DNA of 64,000 nucleotides from Acorus gramineus (taxonomy: Eukaryota; Streptophyta; Magnoliopsida; Acorales; Acoraceae): the NCBI GenBank assembly GCA_030737835.1, contig JAUJYN010000048.1, positions 219,533 through 283,532 of the forward strand, written 5' to 3'. Positions within the stretch are counted from its first letter, which is position 1. Each line of letters opens with the position of its first letter. Positions 12,251-24,796 of this stretch are shown here, one piece after another. The notes below the pieces were generated by a model. The model ran no database searches. It saw only the letters and a program-made list of their open reading frames with translations, and was not told where the DNA came from. Made by a program: the position numbers and the translations under genes.

Positions 12251-13283
12251 GGGTTAAAAACATCTAAGTTCTTACAAACATGAGAAAACCCATATAAGTC
12301 TCTATTAAAATTGGGATAGACGTACGAGACTTTGAAAACTCAGAAAAACCCAATTATCATCCCTGAGTTAAATTTCCATCCAAACTTAACGGAATATTAT
12401 CAGAATATTCCATCACATATAATTATGTAGACATTGAAGTCTTTATAAACAGTCATAAAGACAAATTCGTCCCTACAAAAGACAAAATTGTCCTTAAAAG
12501 ACTTTTACATTAAATTGTGTACACTTTGCAGTCCCTATAAATAATCATAAAAACAAATTAGTCCTCGCAAAAGACAAAATTGCCCCTGAAAAACTTTTAC
12601 ATTTAATTGAATAGACATTAAAGTATTTATAAACAATCGTAAAGACAAATTGGTCTCTGTAAAAGACAAAAATACCCCTGAAGGATTTTTACATTTAATT
12701 GTGTAGATATTGCAGTCCTTATAAACAATCATAAAGACAAATAATATAATTTATTTATTTATTTTTTCATCTTCTATCTTATCAATCACACTCCACCTGA
12801 ATATCACAATTTGGATGTAAAAACAATATTTTAACCGGTAGAATGCATTCTTCACGGGCATTTTTGTCTTTTACAGGGACCATTTTGTCTTTACAATTAT
12901 TTATAAGGACTGTAATGTCTATCCAATTAAATGTAAAAATCTTTTCAGGGGCAATTTTGTCTTTTGTAGGGACTAATTTGTCTTTATGATTGTTTATAGG
13001 GACTGCAATGTGTACACAATTTAATGTAAAAGTCTTTGAGGGGCAATTTTATCTTTTGCAGGGACTAATTTGTCTTTATGATTGTTTATAAGGACTTCAA
13101 TGTCTAAACAATTATATGTAACGGAATATTCTGGGAATATTCCGTTAAGTTTGGATGGAAATTTAACTCAGGGATGATAATTGGGTTTTTCTGAGTTTTC
13201 AGGGACTCGTACGTCTGTCCCAATTTTAGTAGAGATTTATATGGGTTTTCCCATGTTTGTAGGGACTTAGATGTCTTTAACCC
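12251..13283. mobile_element. Mutator-like fold-back MITE, 1,033 bp
   Basis: The left end (GGGTTAAAAACATCTAAGTT) and right end (complement GGGTTAAAGACATCTAAGTC) start inverted arms that together cover nearly the whole element, so it could fold into one long hairpin. A perfect 9-bp direct repeat, TATAATAAA, flanks it at 12242-12250 and 13284-13292; a 9-bp duplication is the hallmark of Mutator-like elements. The arms contain a ~115-bp unit repeated about three times per arm, built around AAAGACAAAATTGCCCCTGA and TACATTTAATTG. No coding capacity. Confidence 0.9.
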
Positions 13284-13292
13284 TATAATAAA

Positions 13293-14482
13293 AATAATGT
13301 AACAATTGTTTTATAGAATTCCATTGAGATCAATTTAATGAATATTTTTAAATTTGAATTATATAAATGATGATTTATCAAATCTGATTTTTAAATCTTA
13401 AAATATATTTATGATTTATCTAAATCTAATTTCAAATTCAAATTTTAAATAAATAAGATATAAATAATTATTAAATAAAATTAGAATATATAGATATGAT
13501 TTATTGATTTAAAAAGATATATATATATTTATTTGATTTAATAAAATCTGATTTTGATCTCTTAAAATTTTATGATTTATCTAAATCTGATAATAATAAA
13601 TTAGTATTTAAACAAATCATAATCTTATTAGATCAAATCGTATCATTTAATGATTTTAAAATTTTAAAATTTAAAAAAAATTATTACTATCAGTAATTAA
13701 ATAATTAATTAAAAGATAAAAATGGAAATAAAAATATTGAGTCACAGAATTCTTTTAATAAGTAAGTAATAAATATCAATAATTTATATTGTTATACATA
13801 TACTATTAAATCTTGTATATTGGTATGCATTCTCTATACATTGTTATTATTAACATGCACATGGAGACACTGTAGAACGGAAGGTCTTAGGAAAAGAAAT
13901 CCTGACAACTTGAAGTGATTAGGTGATGACTTAATAAATACTTTGAATTTAATTTTATCAACTTGAAGTGATTCTCCTTTTTCTTGTTGTGAGCCAATGA
14001 GGATGTGCCAAATAGTCTCACACATGAAAAATGCATTGAAAAAAAAGGTTTTATCTCCAATAGTCAATAAATTAATTAAGTAGCTAGGGGGACATTGCAA
14101 AAGACCAATAACATTATCAAATCATTTTTTTGGATTCATGAGGTTTTATATTTGTGAAATGTGAACTTAAGAAAATGCACTTATAAATCTCATTCTTACG
14201 GCGTATTAAATGGAAGAATATGTATAAAGGTTTCGTCATATCACTCTAGTTAATGAGATACATATGTATAAATATGTAGAATGTACGTATAAGTGTTGAT
14301 ATACTCGGTCATTATTGTTATCATTTCTGCTGTCCCTATCTTTTCTAGACTTAATATATACGTTTAAAAAATGAGAAAAAAATTGCATTTAATTTACTCA
14401 AATGTACTCTGTATTTTCATGAATTATATATATATATATGTTGAAATGATTAGGTGCGATCATGCGGTAGGTGCGAACCGCG
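13293..14482. other. AT-rich intergenic DNA, no gene seen
   Basis: I see nothing supportable as a gene. A short frame at 13834-14100 shows no familiar motif. Confidence 0.4.
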
Positions 14483-14618
14483 TATATACATCACTTATCG
14501 AGATATATGATCGATAAAGAAAGTATATACCTCAATAAGCTTCAATGAGGTATATGTTTCAATGATCTGACATGATATCTTAATCAACGCATATACCTCG
14601 ATAAGTGATGTGTATATA
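14483..14618. repeat. Small palindromic repeat, 136 bp
   Basis: The left arm TATATACATCACTTATCGAG and the right arm CTCGATAAGTGATGTGTATA are inverted copies about 80 bp apart, and the interior contains a further TATACCTCAATAAGC/GAGGTATA inverted pair. It is probably a tiny fold-back MITE; a target duplication cannot be defined inside the flanking AT repeats. Confidence 0.6.
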
Positions 14619-17600
14619 TATATATATATATATATTCAAATAAAAACAATTATTGGCTTATTGCAACTGTCCCTAACATTTTTTGTATCCGCCGTACTCT
14701 TTGTTTTCATTTACACTATATTAGTCGGTACTTCCTACCTATCAAATGGGATTGTCCAAATTTTACTGTATAGTTTTCTAATAGAGTAATATATCGCTCT
14801 GATCACAGAGCCTTTTTATAAATAAAATAAAAAATAAATAAATAAAATCTAAACTGTCCCAAGCATTTTGCTTTGTAATTATAATGTTGTATAGCTTTAA
14901 TTTAATCAAGAATACATGTAAGAAATGCATGCAACCACGAATGAAAAGACTCCATCAAAGCCTCTCATTTATCAAGCAATTGATAGGGCATGGTGACCAA
15001 CCCTGAGACAGACACAAAGATCGAGACCACTAATTAAATTTTGGTTGAAGATGGAATTCATACGCCAATATGCTTTACTTTCTCATAAGACCTAACGTTA
15101 TCTTCTTTCTCTTCATTCATGACTAATTAATAAGGGAAAATGATTCATAAGCCTCAACTTATTGGTTTTTTTTCTTTATTCGGTAATTGTTCCCATAATC
15201 AATGAGACAATTATTATTACTCATTTCCACCTATATAGTTAGAGTAATGATGGTAATAATAAATCTTTTTCGTTTATAATTCAAGTTTCCTTTTTTGTTT
15301 TTGGATTCATTCCAATTGAATTATTTATCATCCATAATCAATAATTTATTTCTTTTTTAAAACACCATTATTGATTTTAAAAACACCTAGTAGAAGATCA
15401 AAATTTTTTTTTTGATGATCCATCAACCACTGATTTGATTTGAATGATTTTGATTATCGTTTTAATGTCTGTCGATTCAGGTATGTCTTTTTTATTTGTT
15501 TGGTTATGTAATTGAGTTCTAATCATCTGATTTTACATATATTTTTTTTGTTGAAAATGGTATTTGATGTTAAATTATTTTTTCTTTGCATGTTCTTTTC
15601 TTTTTAAACAATCTAAAACATCGTTTAAACATTTTGCCGTGGAGTGAAGTTCATATTAATAGATATGTGTGTAACATTTGTAAGCTAATTATATGTTAAA
15701 CTATTTTGATCAAATTATACAATATTTTAAAAATTTAATTACATTTATGAATGTAATTAATATCAAGATCAAGGGGGTGGTAGGTTAAGCCCATTATTTA
15801 ATTATCTACAGCGAGATCCCTGCCATTGTGATTGGAGATCCCATGGAAAATGATTTCAATGGGTTAACGAAGCTGTACTCGTAACTTGTGAGTATTGTAG
15901 AGGAAAAACTCCTCTAACCCAACCCTATAGTAACAGTGTTAACTATAGCGGAAGAAGGTTGAGCTTGCCATCATAATGGGTTCAAGTCATTTTTCGAACA
16001 GGGTGTGTTCTGTGCAGGTACCGTGGAGAACTCACCTAGATTAGTGCACAGACGTAAGGCCGCATCCTTTAATATTTAGGTTAAATCTCTAGGCCACTTA
16101 AGTAAATATATAATATTTAAAATATGTCAGAGTGCTGCAAATTGGGATTCCCTGATATTTATTTGTTATTTAAAATATGTTACACTCATCCATTCAAAGT
16201 AACAAATAATTGAATGCATAGCTTTTGTATTTTTTTTCTAATAATAAAATATGGATATTGGGGTTTTGATCCTCTACTTGTTTTTCTTTATTTGTGACTT
16301 TTACTATATAAGTTAGTACTTAAGAGTTAAAACTGATGCTAAAGTCAATGACATTCACATATGTAACTGGTCTTTTTTGTGAAAAATTGATTAATTTGAC
16401 TATCGTTTTCAATATCTATCGATTTAGGTGTGACTTTTGTTATTGCTTATTCTTGCATTTGTTATAATTTTTTCTTCAATTTGGTGTTTGATATTAAATC
16501 TGGCGGTCTTTGATTTGGCTTTTGTTTATGATTTTTTCTTTAAATTTGGCGTTTGATGTTAAATTTATGTTTGTGGAGGATTTATAGAGTTTTGATGTTG
16601 TATTATCGTGTGGTTGTGTAACATTTCAAACTAATTTAAACATTTATGTATTATATTTTGTAAGTCAACTACATTTTTAAAATGTAATTGGTGTTTATAT
16701 GTTTTATATAATAAAAGTCAGTTACATTTAACTAAACTTTTTGTGCAATAAGTTACAATCACAAAATGTAACTGAGTTGGAAAAGGTGGAGTCCAGAGGA
16801 GGATTAGAAAGATAGTCAAACCACATCTTATATGACAGAGGACGGCGAGAGGAATCTAGGGGTGGTGCCGCCGATCGCCGGAGATGAATAGGTCGGCTGA
16901 AATGGTTTTTTTTAATGACGAATGTCTATAAAAATATTTGTTAGATATTTTTGGGATGCGTTTTAAGAGGAGGAAACAGTCATGTAAAAAAATGGTTTTG
17001 GTGTGTTTCAAATAGGGGTAGTTTTATATTTTTCTTTTTTACACTTTTATAAAAGTCAACTACGAAATCAATAGCATATTGACATCTAATGGGGCTTGTG
17101 GTTGGGGCCTAAATAATGGAGTCTATGTAGCAGGACTCAGTAATAAATGATTATCTCAATTTCTACAATGCTTAGAAGTTGCACACAAAAGACTTCCACA
17201 TTAAATGAAGTCCTCTTAAAAACTGACTTGGGGTCCTAATATTTGGAGAGGCCTCTCACTATCAAAAATATGTTGGAAAGATTTGTTGAGTCAAATTTGT
17301 TTGATGTGAAAAGATTATGAGGTTTTCCATCTTGATCAATCTCCCTTTTCACATTATTAATGGTGGTTTCTTTGGTAGGTACCTCAGAAGTGTACGTAAC
17401 AATCACACACTCGAGCTTTCTCCCTTTTGTCACTTTCTTTCTTTATTACTTTATATAATTTAGTGTATAGTTATTCGTATTCTTATTTGGTTGTAAATTT
17501 TTGTCCCAGTTAGAGTAGTTGATTTTAAAGTATATATATGTATAAAAAAAATAGAATAAATCTATTCAAAGGGAGAACATAGGATCTTTATCTTCGGTTT

Positions 17601-19747
17601 GGTGAGATCAATGGTAAATCTAAACCCATTAACCATGCTCCACGTACCTGTGGCCCAAGACCCAATTAGCGAGAGCCTATGACCCGGATAGCCCACCGAG
17701 CGTGGATCCAACCCGTCAAATTCTTCATACTCGACGATCGACACAAATTCAAATCAATATTTTATATTCAATTTTTGATTAAGGGAACATCAATGACTGA
17801 TTCTATAAATCATAACAGGATATATTAAATTTAAAGTTATCATTAAACTGATTATCTGAGATCACAACAATATATCATTGATTTAAAAACGTCATTAATT
17901 GATTCACAAGATTCCAACAAATTATATGTATTCATCTAGGGATAATCAATAATTGATTATGCAAATCCCTCTGAATAACATATAATTAATCCCCTAAATC
18001 TAGGATCTCTCCTTATCCGTCTGATGAAAGAGTGATCCACCATTGATTCTAGGACATCCATCAAAGTATTATAAATAAGAAATCAGTTCCTCCTATTAAG
18101 AGATGTAAGAAATCTTTTTCTATAAACCCCCATATTGTGCATTGGCTGACTTCGAAGAAAGCGGAGTGGACGGATAATGAGACACCGGATGCGGTTCGTC
18201 ATATTTTGTCCCTCCATGTGATTTCTTTGATTTGGTAGGTGAGCAGATAAGTATGTAACAATCACGCATTCTAACTTTCTCTCTTTTGTCACTTTCTATC
18301 TTTACCACTTGCTTTTATTTTTCTTTTTTATTATTGAGGGACCTCCTATAGCTAGTCTTACGATCGAGCTGGGTGGACTACTTTCGCCTGTGTACCCCAA
18401 ACCCACAGAAATACACAGAGGGTAAGTCAGTGTGCACTTCTCTTTGTTGAGAAAATGTAATGCTATATAAAAAACACTTTGACAATGAAGTTAGTAGAAC
18501 TCCAATTATTACTATTTTTTGCAAAGAACGCTTGCATTTTTATTTTATTTTTTTATAGTTATTATACTTCACGTGTACAAAATAATTGGGATTTTTTTCG
18601 ATCATTATTCCTCATTGAGGGTTGTTTTGAAAAGGGGGTAAATGTTGGGATAAAGGGTAATTATAGAGATAAGTGAGTGGGAGGACAACTTATCCCCGTT
18701 TGGTATAGAAAATAATTGGGATAAACTGCAGACACTTGTCTCGATTTTGAAATAAAAATTGGGATATTTTGTTCCACCTAAAGCTGGGATAGCATTTATC
18801 CCCACTTTTTATTCAAATTTTGACAAATGTAATTATGAACAAAATTGATAGAATTTTTATCCCTTAAAATTAGGACAACTTGTCTTTAAAACCTTATTCC
18901 CTTGTCAAATAAGTCTTTAGTGATGTAGTCAAAATCCTAATCCACTGACCAGAAATATAATCAATTTAGTGATATGGATCAATTATAAAATGATATACGA
19001 TACCATCAATTTTTAGTATGGATGTTGTCATTTTTGTGATTGCTTTACATCATTTGGATCACCAAAGTAATCAAGTTTTTTTCCGTTAGATCTGTGTTGT
19101 ATGTTTACCCATACCTTTTCTTTCTTAAGCAAGAATATGCTCTATAGTATTCCATAATTAATTGCCTTCCATGTATTCTACCATGCAAATTAAACTTGTG
19201 TTGGCAAAAAAACAAAAAAAAAAAACTGTATATGATCAAGATACATAATCTGGTATATCATGTCCTTTATTATATGCCATGTATCATATTGTGAATTCAT
19301 TCTTTGGTAATTGCATGCAGTAAACGACGAATGTTCACATTCATATTCTTTCGTTCATGTTTCTTCTAGCAAATATATATATTATAATAAATTATTCATA
19401 AATTGTTTAATCATAGTAAAGATAGAAAACACACACTATACATACACTAGAACATGCACACAACGAAATTAAAATAAAATTAGTTAAAGAGTCAACATGC
19501 AATAAAGATTTTCCATGAACATGGAATCTAGTCTTCTCAATTGAAAAGAGAATTTACATACATATGAGGTGACAATATTGAAGTAGAACAACTACATATA
19601 TACATGCATCATATCCTCACTTCTCACTTCTTACTCCATGCATGCATGAGAGCGTAACATCATTAATCTAAAAAAACCAGTTAATTAATGAAACTCGATG
19701 TATTAGGAAGTCGTCGCACCAAACATCTCCAATTATATTAATCCAAT
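14619..19747. other. Intergenic DNA downstream of the bHLH gene, with worn repeats
   Basis: No gene is recognisable. Diverged units with TTTGATTATCGTTTTAATGTCTGTCGATT-like phrases recur around 15430-15610, 16380-16520 and 16510-16610. An ~80-bp block (TTTGGTAGGT, then CTTTTGTCACTTTCT) occurs at 17368-17450 and again at 18230-18310, so a segment here has been duplicated. A moderately GC-rich stretch at 15770-16090 is unlike its surroundings but carries no identified gene. Confidence 0.45.
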
Positions 19748-22700
19748 TCAAGGGTTCTGAAGGGACAAACCGGACCGAAGAGCCGTGCTTGTAATGCAAT
19801 CTTTTAGCTTCTCTTCTGTCATCCTCCCAGGTTTTTTTATCTGGAGTAAGAAATTAAATGTTCAAATTTAATTTTAAAGATGAAAAAATTGAAGAATAAA
19901 TGAATAGATGACACATGATAAACATGAAAAATTGTGATAATTTTTAACAATTTTTATCATAAGTCAATATCTTATTGTAGATTGATTAGACTAGACCAGA
20001 TAAAGTCTTGGATTCTGTTATTTTGTTTATTGGTCCCCCAACTACACTACACCATAAAGCTTTCACAGTAACACGTTAAAAAAAAGTAAATTAAACTTTT
20101 AAATGTCCTTTCACAATTGAATTGGGTTATTGTGATCTTCACAGTTCAATTTATTGAATTAAGGGCAGCATTTCTTTCTAAAAAGAGATTGCATTAAATA
20201 ATTAATTATTGTCCGTCCAAATTTATTGAGAATTTCTTTTCACATAAATCATAATCACTCAAAAAAATTTCAACACAATATGTAACAAAGTCTTATTATA
20301 GTGCATTGTGTGAAATTTCATACCCAAAAGAGGTGAGAATCATTCAATCACGGGGACTCATCTGTGTGAAAGAGACAAAAATAAGTCTTTTTTTTTTTGG
20401 TAACTTCATCTATCTCCTTCAAAATTGGAATTTAGTCAATAACACTCTTTCTGTTGGATCCGGAATAAAAAATGTTGAAAGGAAGATGAGTGTATACACA
20501 TACAAACTGTTTTTCAGATCTGGTCAGTCTCTAATAAATTTCATTTATGATGTAGCACTTTCTTAGAATGCCGTGAGATCTGATTAGTCTGTAATAAGAT
20601 GCTAATTCACAACAACCTCACAATCTTAGCATGACAAATTATGATAGTTTCTTAAGTTTAATCTTATTATAACTAGATCTGATGGAATCATGTGATGTGG
20701 TTAATTATTTTTTTTTCAACATGTCACTTGCATCTTATTAAAATTAAAATACTGCAATGACAAAACCATTTAATGAAATCAATTATGAGAATCAAAGCAT
20801 GAACCATAAATTCTTTTGGCATCATCATCATTATGAACCCTAATAAATATATAATAGTATGCATAGTACCTTATGATTATACCAATAGCAAGTGAATATG
20901 GAAGCAAAATAAAACATATATAGCTAGCTAGAGCGCAATGTAAAAGAGTGGCATATATGTACCCTAACAAAGACTGTGGTTAAGACATGTTGAGGCTTGA
21001 TCTGATCCAATGAGGTGTATGTGATCTCGAATCCGAGTGACTCGATCACTCGGAGGACTTCTCCTCCGACCCCCAGACCTTCTTTGCACGTGATCTTCAC
21101 GACGAACCTACGGTCCTCGATCTTCTCCGTATCAATCTACATATAATTAAGCACATAAATTACATATTCATTACACATACCTAGCTATATAACACTCACG
21201 ACATCAAGTTACAAGTAGGTGTTTCCATGTTAATTTTTATCATCTCTAATACACACATCTAGTACATGTCTAAAAGGAGGGGGAGAAATTAGTAGATCAG
21301 GTGGAGAGTTTGAGTTCTAGGGAGTTTCAGTACATATCCATCTAAACTGACTTATAGGTAGTGTGTTATAATCAAGATCAATATCAATTGAACCCTATAA
21401 ACAAGATCAACCCACATAGAAGAAAAGAACACTAGAAAACCAAACACCAAATGGTTTCAAATTTGGCTTGATGAACTTCCAAAAATACAATATCAACCCC
21501 TCTAGGTTGTTGGATTTGAATGAGACAGATAAAAGGTTGTCCATATCTTCTAATAAGAGACTAACATGTAACAAGAACACAATAAATAAATAAAAACTAT
21601 CAAATGGGGTTTCTACGTGTCAATATCATGCTTTTGCTGTGGATGGAAGACCGGTTCTACTGTATCTAGTCATATTGTTAATCTCCATATTATGAAATTG
21701 TATCATCCAAATTCATTCTTTGACTCTACTTCTATATGTATACATGTGACATGCTTGCATGCATGCATGCATGTCATGTCACATATATAGTATGTACAAT
21801 AATTGTATGCATATATACCTCCAATATCTGCGCCTTGGGCTTAGACGACTTATGAGCGCCGCCCCTTTTGAACACCGTCGCCGTCGTTGTTGTCGTCCTC
21901 CTCCGCCAGGCCTCCTCCGCCTTCCCCTCCGGCGAAGCGCTCCCCGTCTTCTCCTTCATCTCCCTCTGGAGACGCGCCGTCTCTTCGTGGATGCTCTTCA
22001 GGTAAGCCAGTGCATCCACCAACACAGACCTCTTGTCCATCTAATAAAAAAAAATCAATAACTAAACATTTAATGAACACATATATGAACCATGCATGAT
22101 CAATATATTATTAACATCTTAATCAATACCAAAAGCTATATGAAGTCAAATTTTTGGTCACTGGATCATGACTCTTTTAACCAACCTTGGTTATGTTGGG
22201 GACCAGGGATCGGAGGGCCAGCAATTGTTGGCTGAGTCTCTTTCTCCTGTTTCTCTCCGACAAGAGGTTCTTGCAGTTCAAACCACCTGGCTTTCGCCCC
22301 TCCCCATCCATCCCCTCCTCCTCCTCCTCCTCCTCCTCCCCCTCCTCCTCCTCTTCCTCTTCTTCTTCTTCCTCCTCATCCTCCTCCACCGCCCGCCTCT
22401 TCCGCTTCTTCTTTGGCCTCTCCTCCTCCCTCTTCTCCTCTTCCATGTTCGCCTCCGGCGATGAGTTCTGAGACGATCCGAAGAAGAACTGGTCGACGAA
22501 GCTCTCCGGGCTCGTCGTTGATGGTGCGGTGAGGCTAGACTCATGGTTTAAGAACTGATTAGCACCGTCGGTCACTGTGACCGCCGGTACGTGTTCGGTT
22601 TGGATCGGATTGGGGAATCCGTTGCAGAGGTCGAGGAGGAGGGAATCGAGGGTCTCGTCTAGTGGGCCAGTGATGGCAGTGGCACCGGAGATGGCCTCGG

Positions 22701-22920
22701 AGGCCATGAATTGGTGGTGGAAGAGATCATGGTCTTCAAAGATAGGAGGGGCATTGTGAGTGATGGAGGGGATGAAAGGGTCGTGGGTTTCGAAGTCCTC
22801 CAGCCATGAAGAGAGGGAGTCGAAGGTGGAGGAGAAGCCTTGGAGGCTCGCCGGAGGCATGGAAGCTATGGTTGGGTCGTGGAAGGGGTACTGCTGATAG
22901 GCCTCAAATTCTGTCTCCAT
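19748..22920 (-). CDS. bHLH transcription factor with C-terminal ACT-like domain (407 aa, four exons)
   Basis: Exons on the minus strand are 22186-22920, 21819-22040, 20963-21136 and 19748-19840, all joined in phase 0 at GT-AG introns of 145, 682 and 1,122 bp, giving 407 residues. The start is the first ATG after a candidate TATA box. Residues 168-176 (RPKKKRKRR) form a nuclear signal, followed by an almost pure glutamate run (179-202). The bHLH domain starts at about 217: basic region KNLLSERNRRKRL with the Glu and Arg that contact E-box DNA, helix 1 and loop LRSLVPNITK, then helix 2 MDKRSVLVDALAYLKSI in exon 2. Exon 3 (320-377; RRFVVKITCKEGLGVGGEVL) is the core of an ACT-like dimerisation domain. 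The intron inside the loop, after NITK, matches the plant bHLH group that includes the FIT/bHLH27/bHLH35/DYT1 and AMS-like proteins. It should be a nuclear, dimeric transcription regulator. I cannot assign an orthologue. No breaks are seen. Confidence 0.92.
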
Positions 22921-23080
22921 TTCTTACTAACTATACAAAGCCTTGGAGGGTTTAGATCATCATGTTAAGGAGAGATTTTGTGAGCTCAACTTCAAAGAGG
23001 AATCTCTCTGTGTGTGTCTCTCTATTTCACTTATCATGTAGAAAGAGAGATGGAGGGGTTTGGAAGGAGTGGGGAAGTGA

Positions 23081-23090
23081 ATATATAAAT
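23081..23090 (-). promoter_or_regulatory. Candidate TATA box of the bHLH gene
   Basis: An ATATATAAAT/ATTTATATAT block lies about 160 bp upstream of the ATG. Between it and the start codon is a CT/GA-rich leader (22975-23050), common in plant 5' UTRs. Transcription would begin around 23050. Confidence 0.5.
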
Positions 23091-23371
23091 AGAGGGAGAG
23101 GAAAGTATTGATTGAAATTGATATGAGAAGGTCCAAAAGGTTGGTGTAGTTAATATAAAATTTAATATATATTTTTTTTTTCTATTTTGGTCAGAATTTT
23201 AGATGCTGATTTGTTAGTAATATTTATTAATCACTTGTGAATTAGACTGGTGGCCTTGAATCGTATTTTGTTGGCAACTCATCGTAGCCGTGTATCATAT
23301 GATCCCAGTTTAAACGAACGGTTTGGGTGGCGTGAATGTTTTACGTATGCATGGCGGACAAATTTGCATGC

Positions 23372-24759
23372 AGATCCACCTTGGAATTTTAATTACTGAT
23401 GCTCTGGAAATTTTATTTATTTATGTCCTTATGAAAATGTTATGTGAATGTATGCAAGGGACTAATCTCAGGAGTTCGTCTAGGATCATGCATGTCTAAC
23501 ACGTCTATGATCAGAGTCTACACCTAACTAGGAAAATGTCTGTGTAACTCCTCTTAATCAAATTATTTAGCTAACTAATTATATATGTTTGGGTATCTAC
23601 CATTTGTAATATAGGGCTTGTATTGATTCTGTTTTATTTTGTGTCTCTCTTTCTTTATTTCGTTGGGTCAAGAGTGCACGTGATTGTTAACTATATGTTA
23701 ATGAGAGGTTTTGTTTCATTTTAATTAATAAGACCACAAATTAAGCACAAGATTTGTAAACCACTTCATTTTTTTTTCATAAAAAAAGAACACCTCAAAG
23801 TACATGTGTACATGGTAAACTATATTTTTTTAAATGTGAGATGTCAATAATATATTTGAGAATACATAACAAAATAGCATGTTAATTAATTTATGGTAGA
23901 ATTGTTTATTGCCGTTACTGGTAAGACATCACATCTCAAATTAATTGAGAATATATAGTAAGACATGACATCTCAAATTAATTGAGAACTTGAGATAAAT
24001 GTGTTTTGTCATAATAAAGCAAGGTGACACGACTAAATATAATGCAACAACAATTTGCTTGGAAGTCCACCTTGGATAAATTGAAATTTTGCTATTGATC
24101 GATGCTTTGAAAAAACACTAGTGTTTACCATAATCCCCCCATTGGACTTTTATTTTGAAAAACTAAATAACAACGGAGGATTAGAGAGGGCTCTCAAATC
24201 CAAACAAATAGTTATTTTGCTAAAAATTATTTGTAAATTATCAGAATTTTATATGAATATATACAAGGGATAATTTTGTGAGTTCGCATAAGATATACTA
24301 TCTAGCACGTATATGATCAGGGTCAGTTAGTCACCTAGGAAAATGTCTGTGTATCAGTTAATTTATGTTTGGAAATCTACCATTTGTAACAGAGGGCTTG
24401 TAGATTAATCATTGGAAAATTCTGTTTTTATGTGTTGTCACTTTCTTATTTTCTTGGGTCAAGAGTGCACGTGATTGTAAACTATAATCTGTTAATGAAA
24501 GATGTGTCAACCCCCTCCTTTTTTCATAAATAAAGAGCACCTCAAAGTACATGTATATATATGTGGTATAGCAAACTATGTTCTTATATGTGATGATGTG
24601 CACATGATATGTTTGATAATACATAACAAAATAGCATGTTAATTAAGTTCATGTAGCTAGAGTACGTATATTGCCCCTCCTTGTGATACATGACATCTCA
24701 AGTTAATTGATAAAATGAGATAAATTTGTTTGTCTCTGTAAAGCAATCAAGGTGACACA

Positions 24760-24765
<6 letters not shown>
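23372..24765. repeat. Tandem segmental duplication (~0.7 kb x 2) upstream of the bHLH gene
   Basis: Segment 23372-24055 and segment 24062-24765 are diverged direct copies. Shared anchors in the same order are GTCCACCTTGGA, CTAGGAAAATGTCTGTGTA, ATCTACCATTTGTAA, GGGTCAAGAGTGCACGTGAT, CACCTCAAAGTACATGT, ATAACAAAATAGCATGTTAA and CAAGGTGACAC. Neither copy encodes anything recognisable. Each contains a CACGTG core (E-box/G-box) in the GCACGTGAT phrase. The divergence suggests an old event. Confidence 0.8.

Positions 24766-24794
<29 letters not shown>
24763..24794. repeat. (AT)n microsatellite
   Basis: About 16 uninterrupted AT units at the end of the second copy of the upstream duplication. Confidence 0.9.

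Positions 24795-24796
<2 letters not shown>

Noticed and set aside
13834-14100. 88-codon minus-strand frame
   Set aside because: No motif, no splice or promoter context, AT-rich surroundings; expected by chance.
15770-16090. Possible SINE with tRNA-like B box (GGGTTCAAGTC)
   Set aside because: No convincing A box, no defined tail or target duplication; the match is too weak.
18690-18922. MITE-like segment with CCCCGTTTGGTATAG end
   Set aside because: Only one end resembles a MITE terminus; no matching second end or target duplication found.
22168-22471. Plus-strand frames rich in leucine or serine
   Set aside because: They are the antisense shadow of the glutamate-run codons in bHLH exon 1.
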